A stretch of 64,000 nucleotides of DNA from Microbulbifer donghaiensis (GCF_900129095.1 NZ_FQVA01000004.1:186001-250000); one strand, 5' to 3'; shown: positions 52,464 through 61,188, numbered from the stretch's first letter. Notes: a model not told the origin generated them from the sequence alone. Translations and numbers: made by a program.

Positions 52464-53387
52464 ATGGGGCGTAAACAGGCGGCGCTGCTGGGGCAGTTAA
52501 GCGATATCGACCTGCGGCTACTGCGGGTCTTCCGCGCGGTGGCGGAGGCGGGTGGCTTCTCGGCGGCGGAGCTGGAGCTCAACGTGGGGCGCTCCACTAT
52601 CAGCCGCCATATCAAGGATCTGGAAGTGCGCCTGGGGGTGAGTCTGTGCCGGCGGGGGCGCGGCGGCTTCGCGCTGACCGACGAGGGGCGGCAGATCTAC
52701 CAGGCGACGATTCGCCTGCTGGCTTCCCTCGATACCTTTCGCGGCGAGGTGGCCGACGTGCACAAGCGCATGACCGGCCATATCGCCATTGCCCTGTTCG
52801 ACAAGATGGTCACCAATCCGGCCGCCCATATCGGCGAGGCGCTGCGCAGGTTCGACGACCTGGCGCCGGAGGTCAGCCTGGATATCCATATCGAGCCGAT
52901 CAACGAGATCGAGCGCGGCGTGATGGAAGGGCGCTTCCAGCTCGGTGTGATCCCCGCCCATCGAGCGTCGCCGAGCCTCGATTACCAGCACCTGTTCTAC
53001 GAGCAGATGTACCTCTACTGCGGCTACCGCCACCCGCTGTTCGACACCGCCGATATCGCTATCGACGACGATGCCATCCGCAACTGCAAGTACGCGGGCC
53101 TCGGCTATCACTCGCCGAATATGGAGGTCGGCAACCGCCTGGGGCTGGAGCGGGATATCACGGTCAACGACCAGGAGGCCATCGTCCACTGCCTGCAGTC
53201 CGGCCGCTATATCGGCTACCTTCCGGATCACTATGCGGAGACATTTTTGAAAAAAGGCGAGATCCGCGCGATCTGCCCGCAGCGCTATCAGTATGAGTGT
53301 GATTTCGTGGCGATTCAGCGGGTATCGCCGCAGCCTTCACGGATTGTGCAGACGTTGTGGGATTGCCTGGCAGAGGTGCACGAATAA
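52464..53387 (+). CDS. LysR family regulator of the bauA-mmsA genes
   Basis: The 307-residue product starts at ATG 52464 ('MGRKQAALLGQLSDIDLRLL'). The winged HTH is at residues about 15-77 ('FRAVAEAGGFSAAELELNVG', then 'RSTISRHIKDLEVRLG'). The remainder is the effector domain ('IGEALRRFDDLAPEVSLDIH'). It is divergent from bauA. It resembles the LysR at 11979 through the HTH, although the effector domains differ. A beta-alanine-type effector is plausible by context. Confidence 0.9.
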   Translation: MGRKQAALLGQLSDIDLRLLRVFRAVAEAGGFSAAELELNVGRSTISRHIKDLEVRLGVSLCRRGRGGFALTDEGRQIYQATIRLLASLDTFRGEVADVHKRMTGHIAIALFDKMVTNPAAHIGEALRRFDDLAPEVSLDIHIEPINEIERGVMEGRFQLGVIPAHRASPSLDYQHLFYEQMYLYCGYRHPLFDTADIAIDDDAIRNCKYAGLGYHSPNMEVGNRLGLERDITVNDQEAIVHCLQSGRYIGYLPDHYAETFLKKGEIRAICPQRYQYECDFVAIQRVSPQPSRIVQTLWDCLAEVHE

Positions 53388-53550
53388 TACGGCTGCCAAA
53401 GGTGTAAAGGTGTGGCTATTTGGAAGCCGTCATATCACAAGCTTGTTCAGATCTGGTACGCCTGTGGATCGCTCTCGTACGGCTAGATATACCGATTGCA
53501 TATCCGTATATTTTTGCCTTTTTCCTGACCCACCTTGGAGAGCCCGCTTC

Positions 53551-54714
53551 ATGCGCATTCTGTTGATCACCGGCTTCGCCATTCTGCTATCCGCCTGTGC
53601 GGCAAACCAGCCGAATGAACAGGGCAGGCGCCCGGGTGGCCCCGAATATCCGCCGGTTTCGCTGTTTTACAAGTATCTGAGCGAGGAGCTGCGGCTGGAG
53701 TGCAATCAGTTTAGTTCCAGGTCTGTGTTACATCACTGTGTGGACAACCAGTTCGATCTCACCAGCCTGAAACACGCCCTGTCCCGGTCGGGAAGCTTCC
53801 TGCAGGTGGCCCTCGGGCAGAAAGAGCAGGATTATCAGTTGCTGGCCTCGATCGCCGTGCTAGACGAGGAGACCGGTGGCGAAATAGGCAATGCGGCTCT
53901 ATCCGGTGCCACTCTGATGATGCTGCCGATCGTCATGGAGAAGACCATTCGCGCTGAGATCGTGGTCACCTGGAAGGAAGTGCCGATCAAGCGCTACGAC
54001 TACACCATCCCTTTTGAATACTCGGCGTCCATTTTCAATGCCGGTAGCTACGACGATTCTATAGCGGCACATATTGCGGAGAAATTGCTGTCCGACCTCG
54101 AGCAGGAGAATGTTTTTGCCGGCGCTTACTTGATGGCGGCTCTTCAAGCCAGCGACTACGAAAATGATCTCAGTGTGCCGGAAACCATCGAGGATTATCT
54201 GTTCGATGAGAAATACATCCACAACAATCCATTCTTCGGAGCGTTACTGACTTTTCAGCATCGCCAGTTTGCGTTCGATCGCGCCGAAGTATATATCTAC
54301 CCGATTCGTAGTACGGACTGGACCGACACAGCGACAATCACTCAAGGCGAGGCGGAAAACCTTCGCCGGGATCTGAAACTGATGCAGCGGGAAGGTCAGT
54401 TCAAAGAGGTGGTGTTGGATAGTGTGGAACCCTTGAACTGGAAGGTCGGCGGCAAAGAAATATTCGGCAGTTTCTACTCGAATACCCTGACGGACGTAGA
54501 GGGCCAGCAGGTACGCACGGCCACATATGTATTCACCAAGGGAGACAAGTTCGTCCGGATTCGCGCTATTTTTCCCGTACAGGAGGGGAGCGCCACAGCA
54601 GAGAGTCCCGATAAATTTGTTCACACTCTGCTGGAGGAGGTTTCTCTCCCGGAAGAGTCGCTATTCATGGCCAGGCTGCGCCAGCAGCGACGCCAAACTG
54701 AGATCGGAATGTAG
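53551..54714 (+). CDS. Large lipoprotein of unknown function
   Basis: The 387-residue product has a lipobox ('LLSACAANQ', Cys14 or so) and no family that I recognise. Residues about 30-180 contain a segment typical of regulator-like beta structure ('QVALGQKEQDYQLLASIAVL'). A C-terminal half resembles nothing I know but ends in a charged helix ('SLFMARLRQQRRQTEIG'). The frame is open further upstream over the LysR gene end; the start at 53551 is chosen because a GGAGAG stretch and a signal peptide follow the expected spacing. It stands alone on its strand. Confidence 0.7.
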   Translation: MRILLITGFAILLSACAANQPNEQGRRPGGPEYPPVSLFYKYLSEELRLECNQFSSRSVLHHCVDNQFDLTSLKHALSRSGSFLQVALGQKEQDYQLLASIAVLDEETGGEIGNAALSGATLMMLPIVMEKTIRAEIVVTWKEVPIKRYDYTIPFEYSASIFNAGSYDDSIAAHIAEKLLSDLEQENVFAGAYLMAALQASDYENDLSVPETIEDYLFDEKYIHNNPFFGALLTFQHRQFAFDRAEVYIYPIRSTDWTDTATITQGEAENLRRDLKLMQREGQFKEVVLDSVEPLNWKVGGKEIFGSFYSNTLTDVEGQQVRTATYVFTKGDKFVRIRAIFPVQEGSATAESPDKFVHTLLEEVSLPEESLFMARLRQQRRQTEIGM

Positions 54715-54973
54715 GGAGCTGCCGGCAGATTTTCTCTTTGTCAGAACTACTGCAGGGCAGCCTAAGCAGGGTTCTGCGCGAGTACCCTGAATCCACAGCA
54801 TGTTATTCTGCTAATCTGACGAGCTTTTCTAGTAGCTCGTATTGGCTGTAGTTTAACGGGAATCCCCCATTTTTAACTGAAGTTGAAAGTGGGGGGTTAG
54901 CACTGCCTCATGTTGGCCCCGGCAAGACTACTTACTCTATAACTACGAAGGGTAGGCGCGCACCGTAGGTTCG
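54715..54973. other. Gap with two hairpins before the toxin-like island
   Basis: No gene is visible. Two stem-loops are present: ACGAGCT/AGCTCGT (54819-54840), and an imperfect stem AATCCCCCA with its partner TGGGGGGTT (54861-54898). Either could end transcription from the lipoprotein gene or from the minus-strand island. The base composition becomes more AT-rich here. Confidence 0.5.
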
Positions 54974-56014
54974 TTATTGGGCAGTTTGTATTTCTTCGTT
55001 AAACGATTTAGGTGAGAGCTTCAGCACTTCGCCCGGGGGGTAGCTGTTGGGCAGCGGGCGTGGCTTGATGCGTTCATCGATAAAGGCTACTACGTCTTCA
55101 GGGTTTGCGCGGTGGTCGTCCTCCCGATTCTTCCCCTCTTCTTGATACCCACGTCCGCTCCACATATAGAGTACGTGTTTGGCCTCTTTTATTTGCTCGG
55201 GGGTGCAGCCGAGTAGCGGCTTGTCACTGGCACCGGGCTGAGCCTGTATTTGAGCGCGGCGGGCGGCGGCCTCCGGAGATAGCTCAAGATTGAGGGAATT
55301 CATGATCTGGTGCATCAGGCAGAGGAAGTTTTTCTTCGATACACGGTGCTCTATGCGGTAGGGGTTGCCGGCGTTACGGGCTGAGCGGGTAATAACAAAG
55401 CGGCAGCTTAGGTAATGTCTGTCATCAATTGCAGTCTGCCAGCTTACGATTTCACCGCCGCTAACAAGTGGTTGGCTCTCGAAATAGAGCCAGTCATTTC
55501 CATTATGTGCTAGCCACTGGCAATTAATGGGGCCTAGATAGCTCGGCCAGCGATAGGGGGTAAGGTCCAAGGGGTCATCTGAGTGACCTTCGTGAAAATC
55601 GTGCAGCTTAGAAGATAAGAGTTGAAGGTACGCTTCGCGAGATAACACACGATTATCAAACAAGCTCTCATTAATTGACAGGTCTTTCACGCGATTAATG
55701 TTGACTAGCATAGTTAGGCTTCCGCAATAACCATGAATTAGAGGTAATCCGCGAAATTCCCAGATGCTTGAATAGACTCGAGACCAGTCCCTGGACTCGG
55801 GGTGTAGGCTATTTGAAGTCTTGAGCGGTTTGAATATAGACTCATCAAATATATCCACACTTGGTGCTTCATCTTCCCAGCGTTCGAGCTTAGAAAATGG
55901 ATCCCTGTGTGGGGGAGCATTAAAAACCAGCCGGCTACCAGATAGGTTTTTTTCAATTGCCCTAGCTTTGTGAAAACTTGGTCCCTTCGGGTTATTTTCG
56001 GTTCCTATCAACAC
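54974..56014 (-). CDS. Immunity-like or partner protein, paralogue 1
   Basis: The 346-residue protein starts at GTG 56014 with AGGAAA upstream, overlapping the stop of the preceding short frame. It has no signal peptide or membrane helix. N-terminal parts 'APPHRDPFSKLERWEDE' and 'YSSIWEFRGLPLIHGYCG' and the tail 'RANPEDVVAFIDERIKPRPL' are shared with the 350-residue paralogue at 56365. The last 130 or so residues are nearly identical. I do not recognise the family. Its position directly after a truncated copy of the large protein's C-terminus suggests an immunity gene kept after loss of its toxin. Confidence 0.7.
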   Translation of the reverse strand: MLIGTENNPKGPSFHKARAIEKNLSGSRLVFNAPPHRDPFSKLERWEDEAPSVDIFDESIFKPLKTSNSLHPESRDWSRVYSSIWEFRGLPLIHGYCGSLTMLVNINRVKDLSINESLFDNRVLSREAYLQLLSSKLHDFHEGHSDDPLDLTPYRWPSYLGPINCQWLAHNGNDWLYFESQPLVSGGEIVSWQTAIDDRHYLSCRFVITRSARNAGNPYRIEHRVSKKNFLCLMHQIMNSLNLELSPEAAARRAQIQAQPGASDKPLLGCTPEQIKEAKHVLYMWSGRGYQEEGKNREDDHRANPEDVVAFIDERIKPRPLPNSYPPGEVLKLSPKSFNEEIQTAQ

Positions 56015-56023
56015 GATGGTTTC

Positions 56024-56230
56024 CTATTTCTTAGGAGCGAGTAGTCGGTTGCCAGCTTCATTACCAAGATTCTTCAAGGGGTCGTTAATTCCAGCGTTAT
56101 AGCCATCGCTAAGACTGGGTATGTTGGCCGCTACGAAGCCGAGTAGTGTTACCTTTCCAGTAGCAGAGTGATTGTCTATAGGGTTCTGCGACGGAAATTT
56201 ATTAGACTGCGGGAGGTCGGTCGTGCCCAA
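56024..56230 (-). pseudogene. Orphan C-terminal fragment of the toxin-like protein
   Basis: The 68-codon frame is related over its last 45 residues to residues 392-436 of the 436-residue protein at 57427 (22 of 45 identical by my alignment), including 'PSL' and the final 'NRL..KK' pattern. Its first 23 residues are unrelated. The stop codon is 9 bases from the following partner gene, exactly as in the full copy. This is what remains when a polymorphic toxin cassette loses its N-terminal part. I see no upstream continuation in 56231-56364. Confidence 0.7.
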
Positions 56231-56364
56231 GATGTAGAACCGCGGACTGCTCGGGGAAAGAGCCCGCGTCTACAGAATGAGAATTGTACTGTCTCGTGCA
56301 GGTCGCGGTAAGGCTATTGGGCCCCACTATTCAGGAGAATGGGCGGGGGGGCATCTCGGGTTCG

Positions 56365-57417
56365 TTATTGGACAATTTGTGTGTCTTCGATAAACGATTG
56401 TGGTGAGAGCTTCAGCAATTCGCCCGGCGGATAACTGTTGGGTAGTGGGCGCGGTTTGATGCGTTCATCGATAAAGGCTGCTACGTCTTCAGGGTTTGCG
56501 CGGTGGTCGTCGTCCCGATCCTTCCCCTCCTCTTGATACCCACGTCCGCTCCACATATAGAGTGTGTGTTTGGCCTCTTTTACTTGCTCGGGGGTGCAGC
56601 CGAGCAGCGGCTTGTCACTGGCACCGGGCTGAGCCTGTATCTGAGCGCGGCGGGCGGCGGCCTCCGGAGATAGCTCAAGATTGAGGGAATTCATGATCTG
56701 GTGCATCAGGCCGAGGAAGTTATCCTTAGGTACACGATGTTCTATGCGGTAGGGGTTGCCGGCGTTGCGGGCTGAACGGGTAAACGAAAAGCGGAATGTT
56801 AGATAGCGCTTATCATCAATAGCGATATTCCAGTTGATGGTCTGCTCTATTTTTAATAGAGGCTGATCTTCAAGGTAGAGCCAATCTGCGCCTTGTAAGG
56901 AAAGCCACTGACAATTTATTGGGCCAATGTAACTAGGCCAGCGGTAGGGGGTAATATCTAGAGGATCGTCTGATCGACCGCGGTGTAAGTCTAGCAACTT
57001 AGTAAGTTCGAATTGCTTGTAGACTTCCCGTGCCAGAACACGGTTGTCAAATAGGCTCTCGTTAACCGGTAAATCTTCAAGTGCATTGATCTCGATCATA
57101 AGTACAAGATCGCCACAGTAACCCTGGAACAATGGTAGGCCGCGGAATTCCCATATGCTCGAATATGCTCGAAGTACATGTCGTGAATCAAAAATTCTCC
57201 GTTCCCCTGTTTTATCAAGCACTTCAAGAGGTTGGAAAATTTTAGAATCGAAGATATCCAGAGAGTCTGGCTCCTCCTCCCACCGATTCAGATTAGAAAG
57301 TGGATCTCTGTGGGGAGGCGCCATAAATCGCAGCTTGGTACCAGCTAGATCTTTTTCTATGGCTCTGGCTTTTTTGAAGCTGGGCGCTTTAGGCTTTTTT
57401 TCACTTCCTATCAGCAC
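56365..57417 (-). CDS. Immunity-like or partner protein, paralogue 2
   Basis: The 350-residue protein starts at GTG 57417, 9 bases after the stop of the large protein gene, and so is almost certainly co-translated with it. Sequence landmarks are 'APPHRDPLSNLNRWEEE', 'EFRGLPLFQGYCGDL', 'PYRWPSYIGPINCQWLS' and 'GCTPEQVKEAKHTLYMWSG'. There is no signal peptide or membrane helix, so it is likely cytoplasmic. No family is recognised. Position and pairing fit an immunity protein or effector chaperone, by inference only. Confidence 0.75.
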   Translation of the reverse strand: MLIGSEKKPKAPSFKKARAIEKDLAGTKLRFMAPPHRDPLSNLNRWEEEPDSLDIFDSKIFQPLEVLDKTGERRIFDSRHVLRAYSSIWEFRGLPLFQGYCGDLVLMIEINALEDLPVNESLFDNRVLAREVYKQFELTKLLDLHRGRSDDPLDITPYRWPSYIGPINCQWLSLQGADWLYLEDQPLLKIEQTINWNIAIDDKRYLTFRFSFTRSARNAGNPYRIEHRVPKDNFLGLMHQIMNSLNLELSPEAAARRAQIQAQPGASDKPLLGCTPEQVKEAKHTLYMWSGRGYQEEGKDRDDDHRANPEDVAAFIDERIKPRPLPNSYPPGELLKLSPQSFIEDTQIVQ

Positions 57418-57426
57418 GACAATATC

Positions 57427-58737
57427 CTATTTTTTTACTGGCCACAGACGGTTGGAAGCCTTATTAGCCAGCTTCTCGATAGAATCCATCGCGCCTTTGC
57501 TATATTCCTCGTTAAGGCTGGGCACACTAGCTGCTACCACTCCTAGAACAGTTAATTTCCCGATCGCGCTTAACACAGCGCCTGCATAGGCGGGGTTTAT
57601 GCCAAAGTCAGCAACAAGTTTCGCAATTTTGGGGGCCGACTCGTAAACACCGTAGGCGACTGTGCCCACAGATACACCGCTCTTCACGATCTTGCCCGCG
57701 GTTTCCTCGCGCTTGGTATGGTATACAAGCTCGTTAACTGAGCAGGCTAGGCTGGCGGCCCCCAGGCTATGTCCACCTATCAACTGCGCCACACCCTTTC
57801 TGGCGTTATACCACTTGCTATCCCGTGTATCCATGCCTATCGCACGACGAGCAACATCGGCTGCGAAGTGACTGGAGGTGTGATCGCTTAGGAAAATCCT
57901 CTGTTTGCCACCAAGGTTAACCTGCTTTTGGGCCAACAACTTCATTGCCTGAGTCAGTACCTTGGAACCGCCTCGATGACTGGTCCACTCGACATAGAGG
58001 CCTTGATCGTGGGCTTCTTTCATATGATGAGAAAGAATCCGCGCCGCCTCCAGGTCGGCAGGACTGGCGGGGCGACCCAAGTCACGTAGGAAGCTCCAAC
58101 CTGCTTTAAGAGTTGAGCCACTCTGTGGTACATAGAAAAGCTGATACCCGGTTTTCTTTAGCTTTCCCTGAACTCTCTGTTCGCCTCTAGCTATATGATC
58201 AGGAAGCATTCCTGCTGCATGTTCCAAGCCATCACTGTGGCCGTTGATGCCAACTTTTATGGGATGATCCTCGTTGCCGGGAACTCTTGGATTTCCTTCC
58301 AGCGTTGAGTCGGGCTGATCTTGGGTCTCCCAGCGACCGTTTTTATTCACATTTACCTGCCATAGAGCGGCTCGCCTTTCGCCTTTAGCTTGCTCTCCGG
58401 TAAGGCGGATATCCACGATAACCACATCAGTTTGTGGGCCGCCATAATAGCTGCTTGTCTCGTATTCAATTTCAAAACCGGAAAAAACGATACAACGGCG
58501 GTTGGGATTGCCGTTTTTCATGAATGAATTTACCGGAGCGGTGCAGCCGCGAAGTCCGTCGATGGCTTTGGTGATAGATTGGGCATGGTAGCCCTGGCTA
58601 CTGGGAACATTACTCAATTGCCTAAAACCATCGAGCAGTTGTTGCTGCTGTGCATTGACAAGCAATGTGCGGCCGTTGCTACTTTGCCCATAGGGCTTGA
58701 GGCCGGAATAGCTGACGGTTGCAGGCGCATTATTCAT
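57427..58737 (-). CDS. Candidate toxin/effector protein of a polymorphic system
   Basis: The 436-residue protein has no signal peptide. Residues about 75-210 read as a beta-rich region ('RRCIVFSGFEIEYETSSYYG' and 'RRAALWQVNVNKNGRWETQD'). Residues about 215-310 recall the lipase-like segment of some contact toxins: 'YQLFYVPQSGST', 'RILSHHMKEAHDQGLYVEW' and 'TSHRGGSKVLTQAMKLL'. The usual nucleophile Ser is not clearly in place. The C-terminal 110 residues are Gly/Ala/Val-rich and hydrophobic ('SGVSVGTVAYGVYES', 'AYAGAVLSAIGKLTVLGVV') and may enter a membrane. No PAAR, VgrG or RHS domain is seen. The function is unproven. Confidence 0.65.
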   Translation of the reverse strand: MNNAPATVSYSGLKPYGQSSNGRTLLVNAQQQQLLDGFRQLSNVPSSQGYHAQSITKAIDGLRGCTAPVNSFMKNGNPNRRCIVFSGFEIEYETSSYYGGPQTDVVIVDIRLTGEQAKGERRAALWQVNVNKNGRWETQDQPDSTLEGNPRVPGNEDHPIKVGINGHSDGLEHAAGMLPDHIARGEQRVQGKLKKTGYQLFYVPQSGSTLKAGWSFLRDLGRPASPADLEAARILSHHMKEAHDQGLYVEWTSHRGGSKVLTQAMKLLAQKQVNLGGKQRIFLSDHTSSHFAADVARRAIGMDTRDSKWYNARKGVAQLIGGHSLGAASLACSVNELVYHTKREETAGKIVKSGVSVGTVAYGVYESAPKIAKLVADFGINPAYAGAVLSAIGKLTVLGVVAASVPSLNEEYSKGAMDSIEKLANKASNRLWPVKK

Positions 58738-59063
58738 TGATTGATCCCTATCAAAGCTTCTCTGAGTCTACTCAGGCATTTCAATCCTGTACCTGAGCCG
58801 CATAGCTGATGCGAGAGAGACTCTAGCGCAAAAATATCAGTGAGTACATCAACATCCAGGCGCCTTTAATAAGTCGAAAATATTAGATTTTTTAGCTATA
58901 AATTTCGCTTTTCATTTCTATTGAAATTGCCGAAATATAAGCCGTCTAAAAATGGTGCCAGAGTGGAATTTATTTTTTGAAATTTTAAGGGAGATAGCGA
59001 ATTACAGCCGGAACCGTCTATACCTGCCTGCTAGATTCCGGAGGAGTTAAGTTCGGAGGAAAA
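58738..59063. other. 326-bp AT-rich gap upstream of the toxin-like gene
   Basis: No gene is visible. The stretch 58860-58990 is markedly AT-rich compared with the rest of the window, and probably contains the promoter of the toxin-like operon. A small hairpin CTGAG-TCTA-CTCAG lies near 58763-58776. The composition supports recent acquisition of this island. Confidence 0.5.
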
Positions 59064-59555
59064 TTACTGGCTACTGTGGTGGGATTCTTCGTAGGTTGGC
59101 TTGAAGCTAAAAGAAAAGTCTTTCTTCAATACCTTGCCGTCTACGGAAAAGGTCAATTGAAAATCCAGTTGGAGGATTTTGTGGTCAAGCTGTAAGTCCT
59201 GTTGCGTCCAGGAGCTATACCAGTCTTCATTATAGTCCGGCCAGGTGGTTTCCATTTCTCCACCGGGGAAGCTGTACAGGGTTGTACCATCAATCGCTCG
59301 AATCGTGATGTCGCTTATGGCAAGGGGTGTGTGCTCCTCGCTGGAAGGGCTAAATGAGATCAGCAGCGTGTACGGGTTGCCGAAATGTGTAATTCTGGGG
59401 AAGCGGCTGGCCTCAGAAAATTCGCCGGATATAACCGCGTCGAGCTCGCCGTATTCGGTTTCGACAAGATCTGTCTGAAATTCATAATAAAGGACGGTGT
59501 GCCTGTCACATCCAACTAACAGAAGAAGTGTCATTGCGGCCAAAAAGGTTCGCAT
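59064..59555 (-). CDS. Small lipoprotein of unknown function
   Basis: From ATG 59555 the protein has 163 residues with a lipobox ('LLLLVGCDRH', Cys15 or so). The mature part looks like one beta-sandwich ('YTLLISFSPSSEEHTPLAIS' and 'LQLDFQLTFSVDGKVLKKDF'). No family recognised. The open frame continues upstream to 59663 through a region that I read as a decayed phosphoribosyltransferase fragment, so the longer start is rejected. Confidence 0.7.
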   Translation of the reverse strand: MRTFLAAMTLLLLVGCDRHTVLYYEFQTDLVETEYGELDAVISGEFSEASRFPRITHFGNPYTLLISFSPSSEEHTPLAISDITIRAIDGTTLYSFPGGEMETTWPDYNEDWYSSWTQQDLQLDHKILQLDFQLTFSVDGKVLKKDFSFSFKPTYEESHHSSQ

Positions 59556-59580
59556 GCTATTTCCGAGGTGCCGTAGAAAA

Positions 59581-59713
59581 GTAGGCAGTGTGCCAACTCC
59601 GAGCTGGGCTCGCAGACTTCCTCGCGAGACGGATGGTCGAGCCCTTGGGGGAGGAACAGCCATTCACTGGCCTTGTGGAACTAGTCATCCGGCTCGCATC
59701 GGATCACTTCTTG
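59581..59713 (-). pseudogene. Decayed fragment of the phosphoribosyltransferase gene
   Basis: This stretch aligns in the same orientation with 61463-61587, which encodes the C-terminal part of the phosphoribosyltransferase. Shared blocks include TTCCTCGCG, the pair CAGCCATTCACTGGCCTTGTG (here) and CAGCCACTCGCTGGTCTTGTG (there), and ATCCGGCTCGC. Small insertions and deletions break the reading frame. It lies on the other side of the kinase gene from the intact copy and slightly overlaps the kinase's last codons. I estimate roughly two thirds identity by eye. Confidence 0.7.
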
Positions 59714-61188
59714 CCGTCGATTGATTCGCGAATTTTGCCGAACACATTGCGAATCAGTTTTTTTGCCGCCGGCATTTTCTGGTCGATCTCAGTGCGCAGG
59801 GCGAGCAGCTCTTCATTTTCTGGCTGGATACGCAAGCCGCGCACTACGTTGTAATCGGCTCCCTTGAGATCCTCCACGAGGAGATCGGCCCGTGCTCTCT
59901 GTGTAAATTCCGCGGCTAATTGCTCCATACCCGCATTGGCCTGCGGGCTTTCGGTATCCAGCGCCAGAGCCTTGCGGTAATAGTGCAGCGCATTGTCTCC
60001 CTTGGGGCGATTGAGGCGGCCGTTTTCCAGCGCTTCGGCACCCCGGGCAACGTAATCCTCGATCAGCTTTTGTGTCACTGTCTCGAGGCCGTCGGTTGCC
60101 GTGCGGTTGTCGGTGTCCAGCAGCAGAACCTGGCGGTAGTAATAGCGGGCATTATCGTGCTCGGGGAATATATAGCGCCCCTCGTCCAGGCTCAGTTCCG
60201 CCTGCTCCAGCAGCTGGCGGATTTGCCGGTCGGTTTCGCTTTCATAAGTCAGCGCGAAAACCAGGGCGACTGCGGCAACAAGCCCCAGCGCGGGCAGCAG
60301 CAGGGGATAGGTTTTGTCGCCCAGTCGGATTGAGCCAAGCCGCGAGACAATCGGTGCTGTCTTTTGACCGACTGCCCTTTTCGCGGTGGGCTCGAGCAAT
60401 GGCTCGATGGCATCCGCCAGCTCCCGGCAGGACTGGAAGCGTGTCGAGGACTGTTTCGCCAGCATGCGCGCGAGCAAGGGAGACAGATACTGCAATTTGG
60501 CGGGCAGGGCCGGAACCGGTTGCTGGATATGGTTGATCGCAGTGGAAGTGTGGCTATCTCCCTTGAAGGGGTTATAGCCGAGCAACAGTTCCAGCAGGAT
60601 CACGCCCAAGCCATAAATATCGGTGGTGATATCCAGCGGCTGTCCCTGGGCCTGCTCCGGGCTGCTGTAGGACGGGCTACCCAGGCTGAAGCCGGCCTGG
60701 GTCAGGTCGGAGTTGTTGTCGACATCCTTGGCGATACCGAAATCGGTCAGAACCGCGCTGCCGTCTTTGCGGAACAGGATATTGGCCGGCTTGACGTCGC
60801 GATGGATGATGCCTTTGTCGTGCACCACCGCCAGTCCGTCGGCGATCTGCCGGATGAGACGCAGGGCCGCATCGGGCTGCTGAAACCGGTGCTGGTTATC
60901 GGTCAGGTCTCCGCCGTCGACATACTCCATGGCGATGTAGTGATCGCCGTTTGCCAGCGTGGAAATATCGTAAATGGTGATGACGTGCGGATTTGAGAGG
61001 CTGGCGATAAAGTGCGCCTCTTTGACGAAGCGCTCACTGATACCCTGCTCGGCGCTGTTGCGCAGTACCTTGATGGCCACCTTCCTGTTCAGGGATTCCT
61101 GGGTGGCCAGGTAGACCGATGCCATACCGCCGTGGCCGATCTGGCCGTGCACGGTATAACCGGGAATGTGCATGTCGGAGTGGTTCAT
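59704..61188 (-). CDS. Membrane-anchored Ser/Thr protein kinase with TPR-like tail (paralogue 2)
   Basis: Start ATG 61188 gives 494 residues. The kinase domain has the glycine loop 'IGHGGMASVY' (17-26), K40, 'HRDVKPAN' at 129-136, DFG at 149-151 and 'SLGSPSYSSPEQAQ'. A membrane helix follows at about 280-300 ('LLLPALGLVAAVALVFALTY'). The extracytoplasmic tail has TPR-like repeats ('YYRKALALDTESPQANAGM'). It is a close paralogue of the kinase at 8868-10430, domain for domain. It follows the purine salvage genes on the same strand but is flanked on both sides by phosphoribosyltransferase sequence, so it may have been inserted. Confidence 0.9.
   Translation of the reverse strand: MNHSDMHIPGYTVHGQIGHGGMASVYLATQESLNRKVAIKVLRNSAEQGISERFVKEAHFIASLSNPHVITIYDISTLANGDHYIAMEYVDGGDLTDNQHRFQQPDAALRLIRQIADGLAVVHDKGIIHRDVKPANILFRKDGSAVLTDFGIAKDVDNNSDLTQAGFSLGSPSYSSPEQAQGQPLDITTDIYGLGVILLELLLGYNPFKGDSHTSTAINHIQQPVPALPAKLQYLSPLLARMLAKQSSTRFQSCRELADAIEPLLEPTAKRAVGQKTAPIVSRLGSIRLGDKTYPLLLPALGLVAAVALVFALTYESETDRQIRQLLEQAELSLDEGRYIFPEHDNARYYYRQVLLLDTDNRTATDGLETVTQKLIEDYVARGAEALENGRLNRPKGDNALHYYRKALALDTESPQANAGMEQLAAEFTQRARADLLVEDLKGADYNVVRGLRIQPENEELLALRTEIDQKMPAAKKLIRNVFGKIRESIDGKK

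Noticed and set aside
55105..56684. Two nearly identical 62-codon plus-strand frames (55105-55293 and 56496-56684)
   Set aside because: They are antisense to the conserved 3' part of the two paralogous partner genes; their similarity only reflects that duplication.
59556..59663. N-terminal extension of the small lipoprotein to 59663
   Set aside because: It would hide the lipobox signal peptide and is derived from the decayed phosphoribosyltransferase fragment.
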